Source of the DNA: Lineus longissimus
Taxonomy: Eukaryota; Nemertea; Pilidiophora; Heteronemertea; Lineidae
DNA length: 64,000 nucleotides
Assembly: GCF_910592395.1 (NCBI RefSeq)
Contig: NC_088319.1
Coordinates: 16,864,001 to 16,928,000 of the forward strand
Direction: 5' to 3'
A program made the translations under genes and the position numbers. Numbering within the stretch: the stretch's first letter is position 1; each line of letters begins with the position of its first letter. Below, in pieces: positions 43,801-56,919 of the stretch. Under the pieces are notes generated by a model. The model was not told the origin of the DNA and made no database searches. It saw only the letters and a list, made by a program, of their open reading frames with translations.

Positions 43801-46800
43801 AAAGTTGATTTGTGGTTCTCAGTATCGATACTAAGGTGACCCGACACACCTTGATAAAGATCTGCTCGCTCCTGCTGTTGTTGATATCGTGTGAGGTATG
43901 TAAACGACAGCCGTGCAATGTGCATTAATCATACTTGTTTGTAATCAGAATCATCAGTAAGACCCACTCATGACAGAACTGTATAGGTCTATCTATGACC
44001 ATTCGCAGCCTCACAATACAATTTAGTCCACAAATCCGAGAAAGATCGAAATCATGATTCTGTGAAGAGAGAGGTCGTGAGGTGTGAACATCCGCTCGTC
44101 AGTCGATGGTAGTTGGTGGTTTTGTCTGAAAACCTGGTGTTATTCTCTGCCGCCTAGAGACATGTTGATAATGTTCCACACCCCTTGATGCCCAACGACT
44201 GACGCTACAACCAACTCAGCTCAACTTTCCATCCATTATTGTTTTCACTGCGGTCGCCATGGCCTGCGAGAGTCCCAGCGACAGTCCTCAATAGGCGACA
44301 CTTATCATCAGTATTGATATGTTGCACGACCTTTTCAATGCTTCAATGAGAGCTGCCATCAAACAAATCAAACGTTCCTTTAAAATTCCAGGTCGCAATG
44401 GCCTTACAGAGTTCCAGCGGTTGGCCTCAAGAGGCGACGCTTTAGCTATCACCAGTGTTGATATGTTCCACGCCCCTTACAATGCCTCGCTGACGGACGC
44501 CACCAAACAACTGAAGGCTATCATCGCCAAAGGTAAGAAGTTGGATGTGCAATGTACGTGTCGATGCTTGTCATTATGTGTCATTGATATCGTTTAGACA
44601 CAAGCGGCCTCCAGAAAATGGAATATATGGTGGGCATCATCGTTCGTGCCAACTGACATTTGGGCTGGGACAGTTTAAAACCCTTCTTGTAACATGGTAG
44701 CAGAGCATCATACCTCGAACCGTTGTTTCGGTTTGTGGTCGCCTTATCCGTGAATATGGGAAAACTGAAATATGAGAAACACTGAAAGATGTTGCACCGG
44801 ACAGCAGTGGCATTTGTCAGTGTTTTCCCATTACTGGATCTATGACTGAAGTGACCATGCCCTTACGATCGTACAATGAATAGAATCGGTTTTTTCCGAC
44901 TTCTACCCGGTCTTTGGTTCCGAGCAACTTTATATCTCCACGCCCCTCTTTTACTTCACTACTTTTTACTAGGTACTCGCATTGTCATTTTGAACTGCCT
45001 CTCCGTCCATGCCTACCACATCCTGACGCAGGCTGCCCAGCTGGGAATGCTGAATAAAGGTTGGGGCTGGTTGGTGACGGATGGAGTCACATCGGTAGTA
45101 AGTATATCTTGACTTATCGGCTCATTGCTCAGTATCAGGCATAGGTCACTCGTTGAAGTTGTGAAAAGACGTTAGAGTCAGAATGCGGTAGTGGTCAGGA
45201 CATTAGGCTTCCACTATCCATCTCGGTCAAAAGTATGTTTTATGGCGTGCAGTGTAAATTCTTACTTTCCTTCTTTTCGTTCTTTCACTTCTCACAGGAT
45301 TTTGCTGCGCTTGCATGTTTAGTATCAGAAAACCTCAAATTCAGTTTAACATTTCAAAATTCCAAACGAACGAACCTCATCTTCAGCTGTTTCTTTCAAC
45401 TCACATGGTAACCAAATCACATTCCTGACTTTTCAGAGTAATGGCTTGCTAACGGTGGTAGGTAGCACCTACGTGTACGATTTTAGATGTATTCTGTTCT
45501 CACATCGTCTTTATTTTCTATTCTGCATGGCTCAACTTCGTTTTATTGTTAGTCCTTTGCATGAGTTTTATCTAATTTGAAAACTTGATCATGGAAAAAA
45601 GTGCTTTTAAAAAACTCTACAGATATTTTGCAGTATTCGATGTGCCATTTGCAATATATGTAATATTCTGAAAAATCGACAAGACAACTTGTAGTTAGAA
45701 GTCTTTGTAGAAGCTTTGGTTGTTTAATCGATGAGTGTTTTCGTTTTTAGTCCCAATAGTTGTTGCGTAATGGCTGGAGGGATACTCAAAAGATATATTT
45801 CACCAGACCTCCCCCTCTGCTATTGTTTTGCCCAAAGAACTTTTATTCTCAAAAAAATATTTTTGATTGTTTTATAGATTTTTTTTAAATCAGAAAAAAG
45901 ATATTGAAAAAAAATTGTCTTCTACATAAAACATAATAAAGCCATAAAATATTGATTTCTCTGGTGAACCTGCTAATGGAAGGTATGATAATTGAAATTT
46001 ACTGTGGGAGAACATAAAAAAGCGCAAACTAATATCACGCATGAGTTACCTAGGAAACATAAATACTTTATACCATGACATAACTGTGAGTAATGTGACC
46101 AAAGAATTTAGTGTCTGCGAATTAGCGCTAAACCACTCATTCATTATTATCTAAACCGCAGCTATTACAAAGGACACAGTGTATAAAGAGATTAATCGTG
46201 TTACCTCAGTGCTAATTTAATATTCATTATTCGCTGTGAAACGTACTCAATTATGGCCTCGTCAAAATAGATTTAAAATTATTTACCAACAACCTCGTTT
46301 CAATATCATTGCAGTGCTTCGCTTCGATTTCAAGGACATAACAACTTGTAATGAATACTTCGTCTATCAAAGGCGATTTTGAAAACGTAGCACTTGGCGC
46401 GTCTGCAATTAGCCGAAGGTTGAATATTCAATATCAGGCCATATGTTCATCAGTTCGAAACTTATTTTGAAATCCTTCAGTCTAAAAACAATAAAAAGAG
46501 GTTCGGTTTCAAAAGAAGTTTCTTCCTACAGTTAACACAGGATAGCGAACGAGATCGTTGATACAGGGAGAGATGGCAATAAACGTCCTCTTCCCTAAGA
46601 TCTGTAAGCCAGGCAAAAAGAAGCTGGGTGCTGTTTGTCTAGTATAATGGCACCCAGGGTGCTTATTGTCCAGTCGATCTTGAACCTGGATACCATTTGT
46701 CGGCACCCAGGACGACATCCACCCTTTTAGCGTTGGTAATGGATGCGACGTAGATGTAGACTAGTGATTAGGTGATGTGCACATAGATGTACACGGATAC

Positions 46801-49800
46801 ACAGATTACTGCCCGATATGCTACGCTTCACTGGCTTCCAAATGACGAGCTATCTCTGCAGCCACTTGTCCCGCCGGCTATCTGTCTTAATCCCACTCGT
46901 ATCCTTTTCCAGGAATTGCCAATCTCAAACGAACCAATCTGTAACGTCACCGTTCAAATATCTAGAGGCAAACCACTGACCACAGCCAAGGTAGTTTCTT
47001 TCATGGTCATACCATGGACAGATAACATGGGCATGTTATCCATTGTCACACCTTAATGTTTGTACTAACATACATGTAGCATCCCTTTTGCTTTTAAAGA
47101 GGTCACCTCTTCCAAAAGCATATATTTGTAATGTTTATGGTGAATAGTTCAGCATGGTCAATTAGACGGTGTGTTGGAAGAGTCAAAACATATTCATTGG
47201 GTAATATGAATAAAGACTAGCAAAATGCTTTTAGCGAAAACTCCATGTTCGTTTACACTAGGCATTTCTGTACAGACTTGAAGTAAAATCATTTGCTAGT
47301 CTTTTATTACTATCACCCATGTCTTCTGGTGGTGTAATGCTTATATTTTGACCACACATCTCGGTAAAATCATTACATCCCAGCAAAAAATCATTCGAAC
47401 AAATTGACTGGTTCGTCAGTGATACTAGACGTAAAACACCGGTTTATGTGGATATAGGTCTTCCTTTCAATAATGCTTTTAGGATGCCCTTTCGGACCTG
47501 CGACCACCTCGTAGCAATGTCCCTACTTGCACTTGCAGTAAAACCTTGTTTTTTCCTCTCTTTACAGTTCGATATTAAGAACTGCACGGTAAAGCTCTAT
47601 GTAGATTTTTGTCATCATTCCCTTTAGAACCTGCACGAAGAACCATGCTTGTTCGCCTACCAGCATTAGCATACCTATCATATAGGCTGGCTCCAACACT
47701 CTGCCCGCGCGGAGAAAAGAATATAAAATTGATGGTTAGGAGAAGAAGAAGAAGCACTTTTCCATGGACAGATTTCTGCTCGAAGCGTTTCGTCATCCCA
47801 GAGTTTTCCGGGAGCCGGGATGTTCCGGAACAGCTACATGTACTAAGCGATCACTTGACCTTAAAACTACAGGAATTAGATTGTTGGGTTCGAAAGGAAT
47901 TGAGAATCGATGAAATAATTGACAAAATCTTTTTGCACCTGTTGAGAAGCGCGATCACCATTTGGAACCAGTCTGTATCGCCATAGTATACGTTTTGCAT
48001 GGTTGTTTCATGGGAAAGAGTCGTTGGGATATTTCGGGTTTTGGCTGTTGGTGAATATCATCGGGGTCGGAAGAATGGCTGTCCAACACCATTAGACAGT
48101 GCTGTCATGTAAACCTACGCCGTGTTGAGGCACTGCTGTCATACTGTGGTATATTATCACCGGTTCTATATATCAAGACATCTGTCTGGTCTCAAGGATC
48201 TTCTATCATCTCATACTTCACGGGCTACCGAGTGAGTAGCTATGTCAAAACATTGTGGGTCAGGATAGTTCTGTTGTATCAATCAAGTTGGAACTATTCC
48301 ATGCACCGAGAACAATCGAACGATACGAAACGGCCGGGAGAAACGACTCTTTCCTGTTTGTAAGCTTCACACAGGAATTCATTTGTTGCAATATTCATTC
48401 ACTGTCTATTTTAAACTATGCTTTGCATTGTTTTTTACCTCTTGCTGCATGCTCAAACACCCGCATGGCTCAACACCAATACACACATCATGTTACATTC
48501 CAACATACCGTCTCACACCAACGGTCCTTTTGTTCAGTTGCTTATATTTGATAATTCAAAGTTTTGATCAAATTTGATCTGCATGTATAAATATGTGAGG
48601 TAAAACGAATTCCAATTGGCGATCATATCCCTATAGTCGTGCAAGTGCGAATATTTTTGAGAACATGATATAAGTTTTCATTCCCTTTCATTAACCATGT
48701 ATCGGCGTCAACAAATATGAAACTAAACTCATTAACAACAACTCTTTGATGCCGAGCAACCTCCGGGTCTTACACCTACAGCGTTGCTTCCGTAGGTGTC
48801 CCGGCTATGCCTAAACCCTGACATGCGTACATCTACCGTGAGGCCATTGAGAACTGAGGGCAAAATATTTATGATTTCACTGGCTTTGCCATTACAGAGC
48901 AGCATATCTAACAGTTGTATGGAGACGCCGCTACACCTCAGGGGCTTGCTGGGTACGAGGCCCAGTATGGGAGCTGGCGACCTGTACCCAGAGTTCGTAA
49001 GCGCTTGGGAGAATATCACCAAGGATATGTCTGGAGATCAGAATAGCTGTTGTAATGATATCACATCGTTACAATTTATGGTAAGTCGAAATAGATTAAG
49101 ATTCTGAAGTCCGTGATTAGTGAAACGTAGTTTTACAACGGCATTCGGGCTGAAATTAGAGAAACTCTCAAAAGTGAGCTTGGTTTTTGGCTCATCTCAT
49201 CTCGTGCCTGTGAGATCTTTCGACACACTCACTCAGATTGCACATCATGTCACCATGCCTGGACAGATTAGCCTCAAAGACCCTATCGACAAGACATCAG
49301 CAGAGAATTGGCGAGTTCCACGTCTCAGCGCAATGTCAGATGGCAGGTGCGACCATGGGAACGATGTACAAAAAGATGATTTCGCGAGCCCTGCCAGTAT
49401 CCGGGCTTATACCACTGCATTCGCTGATATGATCTTCACTGACTTCATCGTCACAATCAGTATTACGAAATATCTTGAAGTATCTTAACCCGTTTGATTG
49501 CCTCCAGGGGTATGCGGTGAAGACCTACGACAGTGTCCTCGTGATAGCCCACGGACTCGACAACTTCCTACGCGACGGCAACAACCTCAGCGAATATAAG
49601 GCAAACCCACCCAACTTGGCTAACATATTCGCTCAAGCGCGTCCCGATGGCAAATTGCTCTTCAAGTACCTTCGTGAGGTGAGTCGACTGGTTTCTAAGA
49701 AAACAGCGAGAATGAATTTGTCATGAAATGAACTTCCACCAAGAAGTGACCCAAGAACTTGATATAGTAGTGCTTGAAACTAAAACTGCTTTGACCATAA

Positions 49801-52800
49801 CCTTTCCGAAAAAAAGGTCTACGGGCCTACTAGCCTACCTACGGCATGGTTTGTCAATGCCTCATCCCCCTTTAACTATTGCAGGTTAACATCCCTGGTG
49901 CCATGAACTGGTTAAACTTCACGGAGCAGAACAGGCCGTTTATGAGCGACTACCAGATAGTCAATTTAGACTCGAAATCATGGCGAGTGGTAAGGATATA
50001 AACCAAGATGGCACAGGATTGAATAAACTAGTTCCTAAACTTCAGAATGTGCTTGACTGTCTTCGTATACCATTTATAATCTTGCTCGAATACGTTTTGT
50101 CATTGACGCTGGCGTCGGCGTTATCGCCTTCAGTCAAGTCCATATGACAGCTGTAATTCACGGCAGATTTGTTCACATTTCAGTCTTAAGTTGACTTAAC
50201 GTAGCGTGTGGGGTTTTTGATTTGTTTCCTCACACTTTCGTTGGTTTTCAATTACAGATTTTCCAATACGACCTGTATTAATCCTCAAGTTTTCTTTCCC
50301 CAGGTTGGTAACTGGTCCCAGACCTCGAATCCTCCCCTCTACCTCTCCAATTCCACCGATATCTACTTCCCTTCATGGACGCTAGAGAAACCAGCAGACT
50401 TCCAACTGGATCTGAAGAACAAAACTCTAAGAATAGTCACGATACTGGTAGGGTAACTCTTGCTATATTGCTATGTCAGTCTGATAGATAAATTTTCTAC
50501 CCTTGCCTCCCTGTGGGGACCTTTCACATGCCCTGAAAGAAAGCATGACGTCGAAGTGACAGCAATCAAAACAAAAGGTAAACATATCTAAAATTGAAAA
50601 CGCCAAACTATTCTACACTGACTCGACTGCATTTTTGTGTCATATCATGGTTGTTATGGTTGTTGCACTGCTTGAAATGCAGTTTTCCATTCTTGTTGCA
50701 GTTTTCATTATTTCTTCTGTATATCATTAGTTATTTTCCTTTGGACCATTCACAGGAAGCTCCATTCGTCATGGAGAATAACGGAAGCACAGCCTTTCCT
50801 GGAAGAAAGTATCAAGGCTTCTGCATCGACCTGTTGGACGCACTGCAGGAGAAGATCAACTTCAAATACGACATCCATTTGGTCAAGGATGGCAATTATG
50901 GAGCACAGGACGCGGTCACAGAGGAGTGGAACGGCATTGTGAGAGAAATACTGGATGATGTGCGTACTATTATTTCTTTCTCACTAAACGTGTTCAAATG
51001 AATAACTGGTGTTAGCACGCCTTCCAGTATGTGCATTGAACCTGTCGTTTTCGCCATTGGTTGCCTGGGTGACCCTGGTAGAATTTCAACGATGTGAACA
51101 TTTCCCATTACATCCCTGTCTTTATCTGAATGAAATACGTACCATGAAACGAATATGAAATAAATGAAACTCGGTTGAGACTTGATAAATAGATTCTAAA
51201 AGTAATCAACATGACGAAGTTTGTTAATCAAGAATACGACGTTGGACTCCCACCGTCATTGGAATCAACTGGCGCCTTACATTCAAGGTTGAACGTGACG
51301 AAGGCTGATATTAAACTCCTAGCTGCGGACAGAAATAATATTAACGATTGTATGCCTGTCACTGAGGCTTGAAGTCCCTTTCAGACTGTCGTACAAGACT
51401 GCTGTTGCCAATAGTGCAAACTGTTTGAAAGAAGACGGTGTTGTTTTTGCGGTTTGCGAAAACAGCTCAGGCAGGGTCAGTAATGATCAATGTTCTGTTT
51501 CCAATATCGAAGGGGCACGACTAACGTTGCCATACAGAATATCATAGTACTAAAAGTAACCACCAACTGACTTTTATTTTAGGAAGCAGATATAGCGGTT
51601 GCACCACTCACGATCAGCTACGACAGGTCCCAAGTCGTCTCCTTTACAAAACCCTACATGGACTTCGGCCTTACAATCCTGATGGGCCGGACTACCCCCG
51701 AGAAGGACGTCCTCGCCTTCCTGCACCCATTCTCATTGAACCTCTGGCTGGGCTTCTCGGGCTTTCTCTGCCTCGCCGCGGTCAGTGTTTGGGTATGCGC
51801 CACGTTTAGCCCGTACGGATACAGGGGGCGGTACGCGCAGCGGCGAGATCGTTCCGATACAAGATGGCGCTCGCAGAGTTTGGCCATGTCGCTTTATGAG
51901 AGCGTACACTTCGCTTTTGCGGCAATAGTCAGCGCGGTAAGTGGAGTTTGGGCAGTGAATGGTAGTCAGTTTTCCGTTCAGGGTTCTACGAAAAGTAAAA
52001 TTTGAGGTTCGTCTGGTGGATTGTCCAACCAGAAGTAACAAATTCGGCATGCCCGGGATGCTCATTTGAAATGAGCCAATGAGATGGATCTATGGATGGA
52101 TCTATTTTGAACTTAGATCCGGTCAAGTTACCTCAGCTACAGTCAGCTCATGTGCTACTGTTAATGCCACTTCGACCTAATCTTAAAAAACTGAACCCTC
52201 ATCATAATGTTGGTTGTCGGTCGTTAAAAAAGACAACAATATTTTACTATTTTCCATTTGAACAGAACACGGATGCCATACCCCGGAGTTTATCTGGCCG
52301 TATCATAGGCAACGCCTGGTGGTTGTGTGTTTTCTTCATTACCTCATCATACACGGCGAACTTGGCTGCTTTCCTGACAGTAGCAAGGCTTAACACAGGT
52401 AAGGGCGCATTCGCATTCAAAGGAACATATTCCCTGCCTTGTAGGTCACCACATCTCCTAGCCACATCTGAGGTTGTAACGGCTTCGTCAACCTCGAGTC
52501 GTGAACTTTCATAGACTTCTTACGTATACGCGGACTGAGTTACTTGTACCACCATTTCAGGGGTATCTTCGATTGAGGATCTTGCCACCCAAACAGACAT
52601 TAAGTATGGCACCGTCGCCTCAAGCCAACCCGAGGCTTTCTTCGAGCGCCGGCTGACCAGCATATACGGGACCATGTATGAATTCATGAAATATCAAAAC
52701 ACCAATGTTGCGACCGCCGCGGAGGGAATTGCAGAGGTTAGGAAGTCGGTCACTTCAAAAGGTTGGTCTATTGATGTATTCGTCCGCCTTGATCATGAAA

Positions 52801-55128
52801 CAGTTGACGGAAGCCGTCGTATCTGTCGCGAATTAGAAACACATGTGAGAGCAAACCACTACCAGATTCGATTAGCCATGTGTTCCATGTATTTTCCTTA
52901 GATCAACATTTGAGCGTACCCTCTTCGACTCAGCCACACTTCAGGGCCCGAATGCAAGAAAAACAGTTTCTGCCCTGTTGCCAATCTGCATTAGCCTTTC
53001 GGGTACCAGTCTACATTCTTCATCATTCTGTATAACTTGACTATATTCCAGGAAAAAGCAAGATACAGGCGTTCATCTTTGATTCCACCATCTTGGATTA
53101 CGCTGCCCAATCACAGCCGTGCAACGTATTGACCATTGGCCGCGTGTTTGCAAAAGCAGGCTACGGATTAGCTATGCGGAAGAACTCACCCTTTTTGCAC
53201 GATTTCAACCAGCAGGTGATTGCACTTCGTGATGAGGGAAAGTTGGAGAGTCTGCACACAACGTGGTTCAAAGGGGGCTGTCCAGCGGCAGATTCAGGTT
53301 AGTACGGTAAAGGTCACATTGGCACCATAAAGGTCATGTGAAGGTCATTTGGATCGGTAAGGTCACTTATTAAATCAGTTGGAGATGAGAATGAAGCGGG
53401 GCCAAAACCTTTTGATAATATGGCATTGGAGTGATCTTGGTTGACACAGTTAGACAGTCTAAACATCTAGCGGAGGGGATCCATATGTATGATGCGTTCC
53501 AAGCCAGCGCTTCAGGAAATTCAATGAAAGGGACCCCCGTTTGGCTATTCTATCTCATTCTCATTACAGCGTGTCCAAGCTTACAGAATTGTGGAGGTGA
53601 CTCTTACTTACCTACAGCATGCCATACGTGTTTTGTTGCCTGTTCTGTTACGGGTTTCTCATTCCCAAGTCTGGCATCGTCTTCGGATTGATTTGTTCAT
53701 ATTAAAGTCAGTTATTTTTCAGGTGAAGCCTCTGGTATGTTTTTTTAGTATAGTGTCGGCAATGTGAGGGTGGGTGTGTTTTATCCGCCATAACCTGTTG
53801 TCTTATCAAGTAGGGTAGACCAGACATGTCACACAATCTCACTATTTCCTCGTCACCAGTTCATCCAGAGAACTACAGTGCTCGAATGTGCGTAGTGTGC
53901 TACAAAACCACCCATTTGTAGTCGAATTCGCTTTGCAAAAAACAAAAACTGGTGTGACTTAACCGCCCCACAAACCTTATACAAATGGTTTTCCTCCTTG
54001 TTGACCATGTGTTGTGTTGCATGTGTTTGTCTTCATCGCTGGTACTAACTACACTAACAATCCGCCATTTAAAGGCGTCCCGGTAATTAGGTCGACATAC
54101 TCATCCCCTTACCCATCTCCCTGTTCAAGATGTACAGCGGATTGGAGCCTATTACAATGGCCTACCCGGTAATGCACTTTACGTGTACTCAAACCTAGCT
54201 GTTTCGGGTTGAGGTGCGATTTTATATAAACGTGTACTTTCCAATACTAGTATCATCGAGTAACCAGACTAGTGTACAGTGCCGGTAGCCTTATCGTGAC
54301 GTCACCAGCCAAGATGTGAGAGGATCCATTAATAATCTTTCCCATGTGATTCCGATCGGCTCTTGTTTCCGAACATTGCCGAATGGCCTCCGTACTGTAT
54401 GCGATAGTTCCGTAAATCTACATCAACCCCTTCTGTTCATTTCAGCCTCGACCAACAGTGGAGGAGACCAGTTGAATTTCTGGAGCATGGCCGGAGTGTT
54501 CTTTTGTTTTCTTGGTCTCTTCGTCATCGGCATGATCGTCCTGATTTGTGAATACTTTATCGCCTCCTATCGACGGTCAAAAGAAGCAGACCCGGGTGAG
54601 GTAGGTGTATTGTCCGAAGAGCAGTTGACCAATTATTACATAACTGTCCCCAAAGGCTAGCATTCATATTTAGTTAAATTGATCGGCTGTATCGCTTATC
54701 CCTTCCTCTACCCTTTTCATCCCGGATACGACATCTGTCCAACTACCTTTCATCCATTTTTTCAGATAAAAAGACCAACCTTCTCCGAGTCGATCAGCGA
54801 CAGAAAGAAGAAAATAAGGAACGACCTGTGTTATAATGTGTGCGGCCATTGCTGGCCTAAACTCAGTCACGTTGACGATGACGTCAGCCCGACTCAATCT
54901 CAGACTGCGAAGAATGACCATCCGGGTTTTGCAGGAAGCAATGGTGTGATACCCAATGCATACGCTATGTATCATACAGGACCTTCGCCTGACTTGGGTA
55001 TTTCCCACCAGGGCTCGGCAACGAAGTGTCCCCCAAACGATTTCAATGGCGAGAGATATACAAAAACTAGTCCAAGGCACCATCCATATCATGGGAGTCC
55101 TCGGATGATTAAGTCGGTTCGGGTATAG
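34842..55128 (+). CDS. Ionotropic glutamate receptor subunit, AKDF (kainate/delta/phi-like) class
   Basis: Ligand-gated cation-channel subunit. Exons: 34842-34944, 41409-41579, 41808-41977, 42328-42427, 44392-44532, 44973-45097, 48898-49080, 49508-49678, 49885-49989, 50304-50447, 50756-50959, 51583-51936, 52266-52398, 52561-52761, 53052-53297, 54446-54600, 54766-55128. All are phase-consistent; 1022 residues. Order: signal peptide, amino-terminal LIVBP-like domain, S1 from about 472 ([21 protein letters not shown] with the carboxylate-binding Arg), M1, short pore loop, M3 with [13 protein letters not shown]2, M4, and a 120-residue tail. The S1 Tyr, Thr and Arg contacts are present, but the usual S2 Ser/Ala-Thr pair is Gln-Pro and the late acidic contact is Asp ([10 protein letters not shown]), as in delta and GluN1. 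The pore filter (AIVSANTD) lacks the Q/R-site Gln. An upstream ATG at 34779 would add 21 residues; the one at 34842 has a strong Kozak context. Confidence 0.93.
35272..35460 (-). pseudogene. LINE reverse-transcriptase polyprotein 3'-end relic
   Basis: The minus strand reads [18 protein letters not shown] and then, after a frame change, [19 protein letters not shown] and ATGLKL before a stop at 35274-35272. The order HILQDCP / EEKLWGT..DL..T..FI..TGL is the usual C-terminal end of LINE polyproteins in invertebrates, from memory of the family. It is frameshifted and truncated. It lies in the antisense orientation in the receptor's first intron. Confidence 0.6.
38613..38636 (+). repeat. G-run (GGGGG-T-GGGG-T-G13), potential G-quadruplex
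   Basis: A run of guanines interrupted by two T, in intron 1 of the receptor on the sense strand. It could form a G-quadruplex or be a slippage-prone tract. A second run of about twelve G is at 43535-43546. Confidence 0.7.
44150..44220 (+). pseudogene. Decayed copy A of a glutamate receptor exon
   Basis: Aligns with the second half of the functional exon at 44392-44532: TGTTGATAATGTTCCACACC against TGTTGATATGTTCCACGCC, then ATGCCCAACGACTGACGCTACAACCAACT against ATGCCTCGCTGACGGACG... It has frameshifts and no splice sites, so it cannot be a working exon. Confidence 0.6.
44253..44371 (+). pseudogene. Decayed copy B of a glutamate receptor exon
   Basis: Aligns with most of the functional exon at 44392-44532, beginning GTCGCCATGGCCT against GTCGCAATGGCCT and continuing through CCTCAATAGGCGAC against CCTCAAGAGGCGAC. 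It carries an in-frame TAG, a 4-base deletion, and a broken acceptor (TGCG in place of an AG). It is a local exon duplicate that has lost function. Confidence 0.8.
53723..53734 (+). CDS. Candidate 12-nt microexon of the glutamate receptor
   Basis: GTGAAGCCTCTG is bounded by a strong acceptor (TTATTTTTCAG) and a donor (GTATGT). It enters and leaves in phase 1, exactly as the intron 53298-54445 requires, and would add Gly-Glu-Ala-Ser between S2 and M4. Vertebrate kainate receptors carry KEASA at this linker, as recalled. Because its length is a multiple of three it can be included or skipped without a frame change. Confidence 0.55.
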
Positions 55129-55908
55129 GAAAGATTTTACCATCACAGGTTTTGTATTTCGTATACTGTCAAGAGGAAAATACGTTATTTCCTATTGATA
55201 ATGGCACCTGTCTAGCTTCGACTTTGCTGAGGTTGGGGAGAGAAGTTATGCCGCATGCGTCAGGAGCTCCCGTGGTGATTGAAAGTGAGAAAAGGTCTTT
55301 ATTGTGTTTTGATTCTTAACCGGTGATGCCTTATCCATTCGTACCGAACAGTATTATTGACAATCGACATGGAGACGGTTACTAAATCGACTGCGTGAGA
55401 GTGTGAAATTGGTACTATTTTATGGGAAATGTTTTATACCAATTGTAAATACATGTGCATTGTGGATATCTAGGATGACATCTCTCTTGTGTTTAGGACT
55501 TCTCAGGTATTATTCAATTGAGTCCATCCTCCCATAGCAGGGATCTTTTCTCTGATACGTCTACTCTCGTTGATCCGTGACAACATCGTCTCAATCACGG
55601 TAACGTCGAGATTCTCGCCACTTCACGCAGTCCATGGGAAGTAACGAGATTCCAAATGACCTAGACTCTGTCACTAGTCCTCTCCATTCAATCATTGTTT
55701 ATCTCGTTCTAAGGTCATGACCAGCAGGAGGGACGAGGTAACCAGCTAGTCTCTATGGTCTAGTTGTCATTCGTTCTCTCGTAAAAGTGATATGCGTCCG
55801 TCGAAACGTTTGGTTGTGAATACCTTAGAACATAGTTGAGATGTACCAGCGTAATGAATACATGGCGAGTGTGTGACAAGAAAACTGATGTAAATATATA
55901 TTAACTGA

Positions 55909-55914
55909 AATAAA
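55909..55914 (+). promoter_or_regulatory. Polyadenylation signal of the glutamate receptor
   Basis: AATAAA about 780 bases after the receptor stop codon, on the sense strand. It implies a 3' UTR covering about 55129-55930, where no other gene is seen. Confidence 0.4.
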
Positions 55915-55930
55915 TTATGAATAACAATCA

Positions 55931-56919
55931 GAAAACGTGTTTTTTCTCTTTTGTCTCAAGTGTTTTTCATCTGATTCTGGCCAAAGGTAGTTAATTGAAC
56001 CATATCACATTTACTTAGGGTAGGCCTACCAATGCTTTTCACAGTGTCAACTCAAGCCGGTCAACTATGACACCAGCTGCCCAGCACTGTGTAACATTAC
56101 TATTTATGATCACACTATTACCGTTTAGTGAAAAGAGGTCAGCCAGGAACCTTTGGCCAGATCGATCTGAAAAACACTTCATGCAGGGTTAGATGCAGTA
56201 AAGCTACATCTTCGATATCAAGGTATTTCTGATTTTGACATGCATTTCAGCGCCTTCATGCGGTTTCAATGTCAGTATACAGAACTAGAGGCAGCCAATA
56301 TATTGGCCCCTTGAATAATCGATGATTTATGGCTTGACATCCACGACGCTACATAATACACTTGTAAAATAACTTGACACATATGCTTTATTGGGGTCGA
56401 CACTGACTAAAACTTCGACGGGTCAGGTTATCATACAGGAAGAAGTGACCTGGTCAAAACATGTAGGTCTACACAATGTATACCTATTTAAACTTATAAA
56501 CGTCATACATAGTTTAACTAGATAATCAACATCCATACCGGACAACAATAGAAGACTATACGTCACCACTGACCACCAGACACGATTTCTATGCACAGGA
56601 AGTGATTCATTCATGAGTGTCCTGTCTGATTACTTAAGACCCCAGGAAACCTCTTGAACCGATGCGAATTAAAGACAGGGGAACATGGTGTCGATTTTTA
56701 TCTTGGATATTTAAGGAAACATTGGCGAATAGACTCTGAATATCTCGTCGATTAAGGCTAGTTTCGTTTCTCAGCATTGCAATCAGCGAACATAAGCTTA
56801 TCTCCTTTGGATTGTATCAGTCCTCTATTGAGACTACAATGAGACTTGCGATTTGACGTTTTTTGGAAAATCGGTTTTGGTTCCGAGGCGAGGACAACAC
56901 GTCGACAGACAACGATATC
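55931..56919. other. Intergenic stretch before GPR157
   Basis: No gene recognised. It contains a GTAGGCCTAC palindrome at 56020. The 3' part would include the GPR157 promoter and 5' UTR. Confidence 0.35.

Noticed and set aside
47609-47986. 125-residue open frame in a receptor intron
   Set aside because: No domain, low-complexity Arg run, and lies in a phase-0 intron that needs no extra exon.
56863-56919. TTG-initiated extension of GPR157
   Set aside because: Animal genes normally use ATG; the first in-frame ATG at 56920 has good context.
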